Below, one piece after another: positions 9,371 through 19,301 of a stretch of 64,000 nucleotides of DNA. This stretch comes from Streptomyces sp. NBC_01689. GTDB lineage: Bacteria > Actinomycetota > Actinomycetes > Streptomycetales > Streptomycetaceae. The stretch spans positions 4,340,001 through 4,404,000 of the forward strand of contig NZ_CP109592.1 in assembly GCF_036250675.1 (NCBI RefSeq), read 5' to 3'. Each line of letters begins with the position of its first letter. Positions within the stretch are counted from its first letter, which is position 1. The notes under the pieces were generated by a model that did no database searches, was not told the origin of the DNA, and saw nothing but the letters and a program-made list of their open reading frames with translations. Made by a program: the position numbers and the translations under genes.

Positions 9371-11077
9371 TCAGAGGGGCACGATGTCCGGGGCGCCGAG
9401 CCGTGCCGCGTCGGCCGTCAGGTCGTCGGGCTGGCGCTGCGACTCCCGCTCGGCCTCGACCCGCTTCTCATAGTGCTCGACCTCGCGCTCGATCTGGTCC
9501 TTGTCCCAGCCGAGGACCGGCGCCATCAGCTCGGCCGCCTCCCGGGCACTGCGCGTACCGCGGTCGAAGGTCTCGATAGAGATACGGGTCCGCCGGGTCA
9601 GCACGTCGTCCAGGTGCCGGGCCCCCTCGTGCGAGGCGGCGTAGACGATCTCGGCCTTGAGGTAGTCCTCGGCGGCCGGCAGCGGCTCGCCCAGCGCCGG
9701 GTCCGCGGCGATGAGGTCGAGGACCTCCTCGGCGAGCGCCCCGTAGCGGTTCAACAGGTGTTCCACCCGGACCACATGGAGTCCGGTGCGCTGGGCTATG
9801 CGTGCCCGCGCGTTCCACAGGGCCCGGTACCCCTCCGCGCCGAGCAGCGGGGTGTCCTCGGTGACGCACTCGGCCACGCGCTGGTCGAGTCCGTGCACCG
9901 CCTCGTCCACCGCGTCCTTGGCCATCACCCGGTAGGTGGTGTACTTGCCGCCCGCCACGACCACGAGTCCCGGCACGGGATGGGCCACGGTGTGCTCGCG
10001 CGACAGCTTGCTGGTGGCGTCCGACTCCCCGGCGAGCAGCGGCCGCAGTCCCGCGTACACCCCCTGGACGTCGTCGCGGGTCAGCGGCACCGAGAGCACC
10101 GAGTTCACGTGCTCCAGCAGATAGTCGATGTCCGCGCTGGACGCCGCCGGGTGTGCCTTGTCGAGGTCCCAGTCGGTGTCCGTGGTGCCGATGATCCAGT
10201 GCCGTCCCCAGGGGATGACGAAGAGGACGGACTTCTCGGTGCGCAGGATCAGGCCGGTCGAGGAGTTGATCCGGTCCTTCGGTACGACCAGGTGGATGCC
10301 CTTGGAGGCACGGACGTGGAACTGGCCCCGCTCGCCGACCATCGCCTGGGTGTCGTCCGTCCACACCCCCGTGGCGTTGACCACCTGCTTGGCGTGGATC
10401 TCGTACTCGCCGCCGCCCTCGACGTCCTGCACCCGGGCGCCGACCACCCGCTCGCCCTCGCGCAGGAAGCCGGTCACGCGGGCGCGGTTGGCGACCGTCG
10501 CGCCGTACGCCGCCGCCGTGCGCACCAGGGTGGCCACGTAGCGGGCGTCGTCCATCTGCGCGTCGTAGTACTGCAACGCGCCGACCAGCGCGTCCTTCTT
10601 CAAGGCGGGGGCGACGCGCAGGGCCTTGCCGCGGGAGAGATGACGGTGGGTGGGCAGTCCGCGTCCATGGCCGCTCGTCATCGACATGGCGTCGTAGAGG
10701 GCGACGCCCGATCCCGCGTACAGCCGCTCCCAGCCCTTGTGCTGGAGGGGGTAGAGGAAGGGCACCGGCTTCACCAGGTGGGGTGCGAGCCGCTCCAGGA
10801 GGAGTCCGCGTTCCTTCAGGGCCTCGCGCACGAGGGCGAAGTCGAGCATCTCCAGATAGCGCAGACCGCCGTGGATCAGCTTGCTGGACCTGCTCGACGT
10901 GCCGGAGGCCCAGTCGCGGGCCTCGACCAGGCCGGTGGACAGGCCGCGTGTCACAGCGTCGAGCGCGGTGCCCGCACCGACCACGCCCGCGCCCACCACC
11001 AGCACGTCCAGCTCGCGCTCGGCCATTCCCGCCAGGGACTCGGCACGCTCCGCCGGCCCCAGTTTCGCTGTCCTCAC
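9371..11077 (-). CDS. glpD: Glycerol-3-phosphate dehydrogenase (FAD-dependent)
   Basis: A 568-residue GlpD/GlpA-type flavoenzyme that oxidises sn-glycerol-3-phosphate to dihydroxyacetone phosphate and passes electrons to the membrane quinone pool. The FAD dinucleotide motif GAGVVGAGTALD lies near residues 29–40 and is followed by the family signature region RSSKLIHGGLRYLE. The substrate and FAD-binding middle and the C-terminal helical domain seen in bacterial GlpD are present at normal length. The GTG at 11077 is preceded by GGGAGG at six bases. It stands alone on its strand, with regulatory sequence between it and the divergent dehydrogenase homologue. No glycerol kinase or facilitator gene lies beside it. 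Confidence 0.95.
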   Translation of the reverse strand: MRTAKLGPAERAESLAGMAERELDVLVVGAGVVGAGTALDAVTRGLSTGLVEARDWASGTSSRSSKLIHGGLRYLEMLDFALVREALKERGLLLERLAPHLVKPVPFLYPLQHKGWERLYAGSGVALYDAMSMTSGHGRGLPTHRHLSRGKALRVAPALKKDALVGALQYYDAQMDDARYVATLVRTAAAYGATVANRARVTGFLREGERVVGARVQDVEGGGEYEIHAKQVVNATGVWTDDTQAMVGERGQFHVRASKGIHLVVPKDRINSSTGLILRTEKSVLFVIPWGRHWIIGTTDTDWDLDKAHPAASSADIDYLLEHVNSVLSVPLTRDDVQGVYAGLRPLLAGESDATSKLSREHTVAHPVPGLVVVAGGKYTTYRVMAKDAVDEAVHGLDQRVAECVTEDTPLLGAEGYRALWNARARIAQRTGLHVVRVEHLLNRYGALAEEVLDLIAADPALGEPLPAAEDYLKAEIVYAASHEGARHLDDVLTRRTRISIETFDRGTRSAREAAELMAPVLGWDKDQIEREVEHYEKRVEAERESQRQPDDLTADAARLGAPDIVPL

Positions 11078-11194
11078 CGCTGCCTCCCGCTGTCTGTCGC
11101 GCTGGCCTCACCTGTCCGGCGACGCCCGGCTCACCTGCCCCCTGCCCAAAGTCTGACCGTCTTGCCCTTCTTCGGCCACCACGCACCCTCAGCC

Positions 11195-11203
11195 TGTGGA
11201 CAA
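11195..11203 (-). promoter_or_regulatory. Perfect DnaA box
   Basis: The plus strand reads tgtggacaa, so the minus strand is TTGTCCACA, the preferred Streptomyces DnaA box. It lies about 118 bp upstream of the glpD start and in the same orientation as the second box at 11219. Match to the consensus is direct; function is inference. Confidence 0.6.
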
Positions 11204-11218
11204 CCCGCGCGCCCGGCC

Positions 11219-11227
11219 TGTGGACAA
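11219..11227 (-). promoter_or_regulatory. Perfect DnaA box (second copy)
   Basis: An identical nine-base TTGTCCACA on the minus strand, 24 bp from the first copy and inside a longer shared word, cctgtggacaac. That spacing is a little over two helical turns and would place two DnaA protomers on roughly the same DNA face. Confidence 0.6.
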
Positions 11228-11259
11228 CACTCGTGGAAACGCGCCCGACCAATACCACA

Positions 11260-11288
11260 TGTCGGTCATATTTACTCCTAGTCTGACA
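11260..11288. promoter_or_regulatory. Inverted repeat in the glpD / dehydrogenase-homologue intergenic region
   Basis: TGTCGGTC at 11260–11267 and GTCTGACA at 11281–11288 form an imperfect inverted repeat (half-site TGTCnGnC) around an AT-rich centre, unusual in this GC-rich DNA. It lies 75 bp upstream of the plus-strand start at 11363 and 183 bp upstream of glpD. It may be a regulator operator or contain a promoter; I cannot name the regulator. Confidence 0.4.
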
Positions 11289-11362
11289 TTGCGCTCGTCC
11301 ATCCTGTCCACCGGACTTGCGCACCTGTCCCGCTTCGGTTACTGGGAAGGACGGGCCACGCC

Positions 11363-12571
11363 ATGCCCGCAGATCTCGCCGTCATCGGACTCGGTCATCT
11401 CGGCCTGCCCCTGGCCCAGGCCGCCGTCGCCGCCGGTGTCTCCACGCTCGGTTACAAGACCGGTCCGGAAGGCGGCTCACTCACCCCCGCCGAACTGCGC
11501 CGGATGCTCTCGGGGGGCTTCCGGCCGACCACCGACCCGGTCGAGCTCGGCCGGGTCCGCACCGCCGTCATCTGCGCCCCGACCCCACCGGGCCCGGACG
11601 GCGCGCACGACCTGGCCCAGGTGGCCTCCGCCGCCCGCACCCTGGCCGCGCGCCTGCGCCCGCACACCACGGTGATCCTGGAGTCACCGGTGCACCCCGG
11701 GACCACGGACGACTTCCTGCGCCCCCTCCTGGAAGAGGGCTCCGGACTGCGCGCCGGACGCGACTTCCACCTCGCGTACTCGCCCAGCCGGGTCGACCCC
11801 GGCAACCGCGACTTCACCCCGGCCAACACCCCCAAGATCATCGGAGGCCTCACCCCCGCCTGCACCGAGTCGGCCGCGGCCTTCTACGGACGCCTCACGG
11901 ACAAGGTCGTCCGCGCGCGCGGACCGCGCGAGGCGGAGACCGTGCAGCTCCTGGAGACCAACTACCGGCATGTGAACATCGCCCTGGTCAACGAGATGGC
12001 CGTGCTCTGCCACGACCTGGGCGTCGACTTGTGGGACGTCATCCGCTGCGCCGAGACCAAGCCGTTCGGCTTCCAGGCCTTCCGGCCCGGCCCCGGTGTC
12101 GGCGGACACGGCATCCCCCAGGACCTGACCGGGCGCGCGCCCCGCTCCCTGCGCCTGGTCGAACAGGCCCGGCAGGTCAACAACCGCATGCCCCAGTACG
12201 TCATCCAGCGCGCCGCGGCCCTCCTCAACGAACACGGGAAATCGGCCCGCGCCGCGCGGGTGCTGCTGCTCGGCGTCACCTACAAGGCCGACCTCGCCGA
12301 CCAACAGGGCACGCCCGCCCACGAGATCGCCCTGCGCCTGATGGAACTCGGCGCGTCCGTCAGCTACCACGACCCGCTCGTCCCCGCCTGGAACGTCCTC
12401 GGCCACCCCGTCCCGCGCGCCGACTCCCTCTACGAGGCCGCCGCCGACGCCGATCTCACGATCCTGCTCCAGCAGCACCGCACGTACGACCTCCAGGGCC
12501 TGTCCGTGAAGGCCCAGCTCCTCCTGGACACCCGCGGGGCGACCCCCACGGGGGCGGCGCACCGGCTCTGA
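11363..12571 (+). CDS. Nucleotide-sugar dehydrogenase homologue, probable pseudoenzyme
   Basis: A 402-residue member of the UDP-glucose/UDP-ManNAc 6-dehydrogenase family: Rossmann motif GLGHLGLP at 9–16, central helix ETNYRHVNIALVNE at 198–211, and C-terminal UDP-binding region near GVTYKADLADQQGTP (304–318). The active site is eroded. The loop normally reading GGxCxPxD is GGHGIPQD, so the nucleophilic cysteine is G250. The SPE glutamate is S142, the lysine preceding the central helix is Q195, the asparagine near it is T199, and the threonine in the EST motif is P109. The acidic residue ending strand beta-2 is K32. It is unlikely to perform the classical two-step oxidation; a regulatory or altered role is inferred. 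It has its own promoter region and a strong terminator. Confidence 0.85.
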   Translation: MPADLAVIGLGHLGLPLAQAAVAAGVSTLGYKTGPEGGSLTPAELRRMLSGGFRPTTDPVELGRVRTAVICAPTPPGPDGAHDLAQVASAARTLAARLRPHTTVILESPVHPGTTDDFLRPLLEEGSGLRAGRDFHLAYSPSRVDPGNRDFTPANTPKIIGGLTPACTESAAAFYGRLTDKVVRARGPREAETVQLLETNYRHVNIALVNEMAVLCHDLGVDLWDVIRCAETKPFGFQAFRPGPGVGGHGIPQDLTGRAPRSLRLVEQARQVNNRMPQYVIQRAAALLNEHGKSARAARVLLLGVTYKADLADQQGTPAHEIALRLMELGASVSYHDPLVPAWNVLGHPVPRADSLYEAAADADLTILLQQHRTYDLQGLSVKAQLLLDTRGATPTGAAHRL

Positions 12572-12679
12572 CCCGGCCGGAATCCCCTACCGCGACGTCA
12601 GCGGCCCCTGTCGACGGACGTCAGCTCTCCCACACCCCCGCGCCCGCGTCCCGGGCGCTCTCAGGCGTGCGCTCACGCC

Positions 12680-12697
12680 CCTGTGGGCATCCACAGG
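12680..12697. repeat. Small perfect palindrome CCTGTGG-gcat-CCACAGG
   Basis: Seven-base arms separated by four bases, lying between two convergent genes just before the strong terminator at 12726. It could be a minor hairpin in the 3' untranslated RNA of the dehydrogenase homologue or a protein-binding site. Confidence 0.4.
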
Positions 12698-12725
12698 CCT
12701 CGGGCCGGCCGCTGACCGGAGCGGA

Positions 12726-12772
12726 CGCGCGAGGGGCCCGGACCGTCAAGGACGGTCCGGGCCCCTCGCGCG
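12726..12772. terminator. Strong bidirectional terminator hairpin
   Basis: A 22-bp perfectly paired stem (12726–12747 with 12751–12772) and a three-base AAG loop, placed between the stop of the plus-strand dehydrogenase homologue and the convergent stop of guaB3. The length and perfection of the stem support termination in both directions; no U-tract is present, as is usual in Streptomyces. Confidence 0.85.
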
Positions 12773-12787
12773 GGCTGGGCCGCGGTG

Positions 12788-13912
12788 TCAGCGCTTGTGC
12801 TGCGCGTCCGCGACCGTCACCTCGACGCGCTGGAACTCCTTGAGCTCGCTGTAGCCGGTGGTGGCCATGGCGCGGCGCAGGGCGCCGAAGATGTTCATGG
12901 AACCGTCCGGGATGTGCGACGGGCCGGTGAGGATCTCCTCGATGGTGCCGACGGTACCGAGGTCGACCTTCTTGCCCCGCGGCAGCTCCTCGTTGACCGC
13001 CTCCATGCCCCAGTGGTGGCCCTTGCCGGGCGCGTCCGTGGCACGGGCGAGCGGGGAGCCCATCATCACCGAGTCGGCGCCGCAGGCGATCGCCTTCGGG
13101 AGGTCGCCGGACCAGCCGACGCCGCCGTCGGCGATCACGTGCACGTACCGGCCGCCGGACTCGTCCATGTAGTCGCGGCGCGCCGCGGCCACGTCGGCCA
13201 CGGCGGTGGCCATCGGCACCTGGATGCCCAGCACGTTGCGCGTGGTGTGCGCGGCACCGCCGCCGAACCCGACCAGGACACCCGCCGCGCCGGTGCGCAT
13301 CAGGTGCAGGGCCGCGGTGTACGTGGCGCAGCCGCCGACGATGACGGGGACGTCGAGCTCGTAGATGAACTGCTTGAGGTTCAGCGGCTCGGCCGCGCCC
13401 GAGACGTGCTCCGCCGACACCGTCGTACCGCGGATGACAAAGATGTCCACACCCGCGTCGACCACGGCCTTGGAGAACTGGGCCGTGCGCTGCGGGGAGA
13501 GCGCGGCGGCGGTGACGACACCGGAGTCGCGCACCTCCTTGATGCGCTGCCCGATCAGCTCCTCCTTGATGGGAGCCGCGTAGATCTCCTGCAGCCGGCG
13601 GGTCGCGGTCTCCGCGTCCAGCCCGGCGATCTCGTCGAGCAGCGGCTGCGGGTCCTCGTACCTCGTCCACAGGCCTTCGAGGTTGAGGACGCCCAGGCCG
13701 CCCAGCTCGCCGATGCGGATCGCGGTGGCCGGGGAGACGACCGAGTCCATCGGGGCGGCCAGGAACGGCAGCTCGAAGCGGTAGGCGTCGATCTGCCAGG
13801 CGATCGAGACCTCCTTCGGGTCCCGCGTACGGCGGCTCGGGACGACGGCGATGTCGTCGAAGGCGTACGCCCGGCGGCCGCGCTTGCCGCGCCCGATCTC
13901 GATCTCAGTCAC
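12788..13912 (-). CDS. guaB3: GuaB3-family IMP dehydrogenase/GMP reductase-related protein
   Basis: A 374-residue (beta/alpha)8-barrel protein of the actinobacterial GuaB3 family. It begins with the typical EIGRGKRGRRAYAFDDIAVV segment and lacks the CBS pair found in GuaB. The flavin/nucleotide phosphate-binding motifs near IADGGVGWSGDL and GADSVMMGSPLA are clear. The catalytic loop that reads GxGSxCTTR in IMPDH/GMPR reads GGGAAHTTR here, so histidine occupies the cysteine position. Enzymatic activity is therefore uncertain. It lies 139 bp downstream of guaB on the same strand, fitting a purine-nucleotide role, with its own strong terminator after it. Confidence 0.92.
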   Translation of the reverse strand: MTEIEIGRGKRGRRAYAFDDIAVVPSRRTRDPKEVSIAWQIDAYRFELPFLAAPMDSVVSPATAIRIGELGGLGVLNLEGLWTRYEDPQPLLDEIAGLDAETATRRLQEIYAAPIKEELIGQRIKEVRDSGVVTAAALSPQRTAQFSKAVVDAGVDIFVIRGTTVSAEHVSGAAEPLNLKQFIYELDVPVIVGGCATYTAALHLMRTGAAGVLVGFGGGAAHTTRNVLGIQVPMATAVADVAAARRDYMDESGGRYVHVIADGGVGWSGDLPKAIACGADSVMMGSPLARATDAPGKGHHWGMEAVNEELPRGKKVDLGTVGTIEEILTGPSHIPDGSMNIFGALRRAMATTGYSELKEFQRVEVTVADAQHKR

Positions 13913-13971
13913 GTGTGTGGCCTTTCCCTCTTCGGTTCTGCGCCTTCCAGTATCCCCGACGCCTACGACGA

Positions 13972-14002
13972 GAGCGGCCCCGGAACCTCCGGGACCGCCC
14001 TC
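13972..14002 (-). terminator. Possible guaB terminator hairpin
   Basis: An imperfect GC-rich inverted repeat (about a 10-bp core, CGGCCCCGGA with TCCGGGACCG, one mismatch, plus flanking pairs) lies between guaB and guaB3. It may terminate or attenuate guaB transcription before guaB3. Confidence 0.4.
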
Positions 14003-14051
14003 GTTCGGGCTTCACGCACGCGTGGAGCTCTGTACGGCTGCTTGGTGACCG

Positions 14052-16021
<1,970 letters not shown>

Positions 16022-16687
16022 CTACTGCTCCGCCAGTGCCCGCAGCCGGCTCAGCGCCCGGTGCTGGGCCACCCGGACCGCGCCCGGGGACATCCCCAGC
16101 ATCTGGCCCGTCTCCTCGGCCGTGAGGCCCACCGCGATCCGCAGCAGCAGCAGCTCGCGCTGGTTCTCCGGGAGGTTGGCCATCAGCTTCTTGGCCCATT
16201 CCGCGTCACTGCTGAGCAGGGCGCGCTCCTCGGGACCGAGGGAGTCGTCGGGGCGCTCGGGCATCTCGTCCGAGGGAACCGCCGTCGACCCGGGATGGCG
16301 CATCGCGGCACGCTGCAGGTCGGCGACCTTGTGCGCGGCGATGGCGAAGACGAAGGCCTCGAAGGGCCGCCCGGTGTCCTTGTAGCGGGGCAGCGCGAGG
16401 AGCACCGCGACGCAGACCTCCTGCGCCAGGTCCTCCACGAAGTGCCGCGCGTCGCCCGGCAGGCGGGACAGCCGCGTGCGGCAGTAGCGCAGGGCCAGAG
16501 GATGAACATGTGCGAGCAGGTCGTGTGTGGCCTGCTCGTCACCGTCGACCGCGCGATGGACGAGCGCACCGATCACCGTCGTCTCGTCGTCACGCATCGG
16601 TCCATGGTGCCTCGGCGTCGTTCTGTCCGTGGCACCGCGTCCGTAGTTGTGCACCGAAGCGTTATGAGCAGGTGCGCCGGAACTCAT
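16022..16687 (-). CDS. shbA: ECF-like RNA polymerase sigma factor, ShbA type
   Basis: A sigma-70 family factor with region 2 ([21 protein letters not shown] and [15 protein letters not shown]) and region 4 ([45 protein letters not shown]). Its position between guaB and bldM is that of ShbA, the sigma factor known to drive the principal sigma gene hrdB in Streptomyces griseus; the name rests on that context and sequence type. I chose the ATG at 16687 because GGAGG lies nine bases upstream. A shorter start at MRDDE (about residue 30) is also plausible, since the sigma domains begin only after it. The N-terminal extension is low-complexity. Confidence 0.85.
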   Translation of the reverse strand: MSSGAPAHNASVHNYGRGATDRTTPRHHGPMRDDETTVIGALVHRAVDGDEQATHDLLAHVHPLALRYCRTRLSRLPGDARHFVEDLAQEVCVAVLLALPRYKDTGRPFEAFVFAIAAHKVADLQRAAMRHPGSTAVPSDEMPERPDDSLGPEERALLSSDAEWAKKLMANLPENQRELLLLRIAVGLTAEETGQMLGMSPGAVRVAQHRALSRLRALAEQ

Positions 16688-16853
16688 CTCCTGCGCCCTC
16701 CCCTTCCGCTCGACCGACTCGTCCCCGAGGAACTCCACACCTCAAGGATGCGGCATCGGCGGCGAAACGAGCAGCGGGCACCCGGCGCGCCCCCTTGTCG
16801 GCCCCGCCCGCCACACGGCAGGCGGGGTGCGTCGTACCACCGCGACGGCTCAC

Positions 16854-17465
16854 CTAGCGGACCAGGCCCCAGCGGAAACCGAGCGCCACGGCGTGCGCAC
16901 GGTCCGAGGCGCCGAGCTTCTTGAAGAGCCGCCTGGCGTGCGTCTTCACCGTGTCCTCGGAGAGGAACAGCTCGCGGCCGATCTCCGCGTTGGAGCGGCC
17001 GTGGCTCATGCCTTCCAGGACCTGGATCTCCCGCGCGGTGAGCGTGGGCGCGGCGCCCATCTCGGCCGAGCGCAGTCTGCGCGGGGCGAGCCGCCAGGTC
17101 GGGTCGGCGAGCGCCTGGGTCACGGTCGCCCGCAGCTCCGCCCGGGAGGCGTCCTTGTGCAGATATCCGCGGGCCCCGGCGGCGACGGCGAGCGCCACAC
17201 CGTCCAGGTCCTCGGCCACGGTGAGCATGATGATGCGCGCACCGGGGTCGGCGGACAGCAGCCGCCGAACGGTCTCGACGCCGCCCAGACCGGGCATGCG
17301 TACGTCCATCAGAATCAGGTCCGAACGGTCGGCGCCCCAACGGCGGAGCACCTCTTCTCCGTTGGCCGCAGTCGTCACGCGCTCGACGCCGGGCACGGTC
17401 GCCACCGCACGGCGGAGCGCCTCTCGGGCGAGCGGGGAGTCGTCGCAGACGAGGACGGATGTCAT
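16854..17465 (-). CDS. bldM: BldM orphan response regulator
   Basis: A 203-residue NarL/FixJ-type regulator required for aerial hyphae in Streptomyces. The receiver domain (about 1–120) has the acidic pair D8–D9, the phospho-acceptor position D54 in LILMDVRMPG and the K of LHKD. A LuxR-type helix-turn-helix follows (LTAREIQVLEGMSHGRSNAEIGREL...). No sensor kinase gene is adjacent, consistent with an orphan regulator. BldM is known to act as a homodimer and with WhiI on developmental promoters. A perfect BldN-type promoter lies upstream (17600–17627), so it sits in the BldN cascade. It is divergent from whiD. Confidence 0.96.
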   Translation of the reverse strand: MTSVLVCDDSPLAREALRRAVATVPGVERVTTAANGEEVLRRWGADRSDLILMDVRMPGLGGVETVRRLLSADPGARIIMLTVAEDLDGVALAVAAGARGYLHKDASRAELRATVTQALADPTWRLAPRRLRSAEMGAAPTLTAREIQVLEGMSHGRSNAEIGRELFLSEDTVKTHARRLFKKLGASDRAHAVALGFRWGLVR

Positions 17466-17856
17466 GGCCGCCCTCCGCAGCTGATGCGCGTCACCTTGAG
17501 CCTCCAGGCTGGGTACGAATCGTCACCTGTGCGGTCGACACTCGCCGACGGATACTGCCGTCTGCCCGAGCGCTTGTTCCTTCAACCGCCTCGGGACTCT
17601 CAACGATGGTCACTCGAAAGAGTTACGGGGCAGCCCGTCATCTTCGGCACTCTACGTGAGGGCACGGACACGGTGCAGACATGCGCAACGGACCCTCAAT
17701 CTTTCAACACAACCTATGCCCCATTCAGCCTGTTTTCTTCCCATTTACTGGTGTCTGCGGCTAGATTCGCAATGAGTCATATTTTCATCTCCTTAGATCG
17801 TAGATGTACGGTCGGTGGGCACAGAGCATCCCAGAACGGCAACAAGGGGACACGCA
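17466..17856. other. bldM–whiD divergent regulatory region
   Basis: A 391-bp non-coding region holding the bldM promoter and, in its AT-richer right half (about 17690–17815), the presumed whiD promoter(s). I could not assign a whiD -35/-10 pair or a BldM/WhiI operator with confidence. No gene is supported inside it. Confidence 0.6.
17600..17627 (-). promoter_or_regulatory. BldN (ECF sigma)-dependent promoter of bldM
   Basis: On the minus strand, CGTAAC (17622–17627) and CGTTGA (17600–17605) are separated by exactly 16 bp. This equals the published sigma-BldN consensus, defined at bldMp1. It predicts a bldM leader of roughly 125–135 nt. The sequence match is direct; activity is inferred from established work on S. 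coelicolor. Confidence 0.85.
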
Positions 17857-18186
17857 ATGGCAGATTTCTCCCGCCTTCCCGGTCCGAACGCGGATCTCTG
17901 GGACTGGCAGCTCCTCGCGGCATGCCGTGGGGTCGACAGCTCGCTCTTCTTCCATCCGGAGGGCGAGCGCGGTGCGGCACGGAGCGCTCGCGAGAACTCG
18001 GCCAAAGAGGTCTGTATGCGATGCCCGGTACGCGCCCAGTGCGCCGCTCACGCGCTGGCGGTGCGCGAGCCGTACGGGGTGTGGGGCGGCCTGACCGAGG
18101 ACGAGCGCGAAGAACTCATGGGACGGGCGAGGAACCGCCTGGTGACGGCGTCGGCCACCGGCGGCGGTTCCGCTTCGAACACTTGA
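17857..18186 (+). CDS. whiD: WhiD, WhiB-like iron–sulfur sporulation regulator
   Basis: A 109-residue Wbl protein required for late sporulation in Streptomyces. The four iron–sulfur cysteines are C23, C53, C56 and C62 in the C…CxxCxxxxxC pattern that binds a [4Fe-4S] cluster sensitive to oxygen and NO. The G(V/I)WGG turn (GVWGGLT, 74–80) and a basic C-terminal stretch follow, as in all Wbl proteins. The ATG at 17857 is preceded by aagggga at seven bases; an upstream in-frame start at 17815 would add 14 residues without family support. Divergent from bldM. Confidence 0.95.
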   Translation: MADFSRLPGPNADLWDWQLLAACRGVDSSLFFHPEGERGAARSARENSAKEVCMRCPVRAQCAAHALAVREPYGVWGGLTEDEREELMGRARNRLVTASATGGGSASNT

Positions 18187-18325
18187 AGGAACGTTTCTGC
18201 ATCGTTGAGTCCGTGGCCGGGTGCACAGGTGTGCCCCTGAACGGGCGCGCGTTGGCATGCCCTCGAACAGGCGCGCGTCCGCGCGTCCCTGAGCTGTGTG
18301 CGGCGCCGGTGGCTCCGCTCCGCCG

Positions 18326-19222
18326 TCAGCGGGCCGCGGCCAGGGCCAGCTGGTCCAGCGTCGCCGCCACCGCCGGCACCTGGGAGAGGTCCGGCAGGGT
18401 CAGCGCCACGATCTCCCGCCGTACCGGCGGCTCCACGGTCACGGCGCGGGCGCCCTTGGGGCGTACGGACTCGATCGCGAGCTCCGGCAGCACCGCGACC
18501 CCGAGACCCGCGCCGACCAGTCCGACCACCGCCGGGTAGTCGTCGGTGGCGAAGTCGATGCGCGGCTCGAAGCCCGCGCGGCGGCAGGCCTCCACCAGTT
18601 GCCCCCGGCATCGCGGGCAGCCCGCGATCCACGGTTCCCCGGCGAGTTCGCCGATGGCGACCGATCCCGCGCCGGCGAGCCGGTGCCCCTCGGGGACCAG
18701 TCCGACCAGCCGGTCGCGCAGCAGCGGCCGTACGACCAGGTCGTCCCACTCCTCGACGCCCGCCGCTCCCTCGTACCGGAACGCGAGCGCGATGTCGCAG
18801 TCGCCGTCGCGCAGCTTGTCGACGGACTGGGGCGGCTCCGCCTCCTCCAGGGAGACCCGGGTGCCGGGATGGGCGGCGCGCAGGGCGGCCAGGGCCGTGG
18901 GGACGAGCGTCGAACTGCCGCTGGGGAACGAGACGAGCCGGACCCGGCCCGCGCGCAGTCCCGCGATCGCGGCGACCTCCTCCTCGGCCGCGGTCAGGCC
19001 CGCGATGATGCCGGCCGCGTGCCGGACCAGCGCCTCGCCTGCCTGGGTCAGGCGCATCTCGCGGCCCGTGCGGATCAGCAGCGGGGTGCCGACGGACGAC
19101 TCGAGCGCCTTCATCTGCTGACTGACGGCCGGCTGGGTGCAGCCCAGCTCGCGTCCCGCCGCCGAGAAGGAACCACTGGCGGCGACGGCGCGCAGAACAC
19201 GGAGATGACGAGCCTCGATCAC
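18326..19222 (-). CDS. LysR-family transcriptional regulator
   Basis: A 298-residue LTTR. The N-terminal winged helix (about 1–60) contains SFSAAGRELGCTQPAVSQQMKALE, with the typical AVSxQ recognition helix, and the rest is a periplasmic-binding-type co-inducer domain (about 90–290). It starts 79 bp from the divergently oriented MOSC gene, so it may control that gene and itself; the ligand cannot be inferred. The C-terminal effector domain begins with RAGRVRLVSFPSGSSTLVPTAL, typical of the family. Confidence 0.92.
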   Translation of the reverse strand: MIEARHLRVLRAVAASGSFSAAGRELGCTQPAVSQQMKALESSVGTPLLIRTGREMRLTQAGEALVRHAAGIIAGLTAAEEEVAAIAGLRAGRVRLVSFPSGSSTLVPTALAALRAAHPGTRVSLEEAEPPQSVDKLRDGDCDIALAFRYEGAAGVEEWDDLVVRPLLRDRLVGLVPEGHRLAGAGSVAIGELAGEPWIAGCPRCRGQLVEACRRAGFEPRIDFATDDYPAVVGLVGAGLGVAVLPELAIESVRPKGARAVTVEPPVRREIVALTLPDLSQVPAVAATLDQLALAAAR

Positions 19223-19301
19223 CGTTCGAGCATAAGCGAGACTTGGGTACGGTGGCGAATATCGCGTCGACGCTTTGGCCGGGATCGCCTAGCGTGCTGT
19301 C

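Noticed and set aside
11195..11227. Origin of replication based on two DnaA boxes
   Set aside because: Only two boxes, no dnaA, dnaN or AT-rich unwinding region nearby, and the gene neighbourhood is not that of oriC.
18187..18325. Near-repeat gaac(g/a)ggcgcgcgt words after whiD as a terminator
   Set aside because: Two direct, not inverted, copies; no stable hairpin of note.
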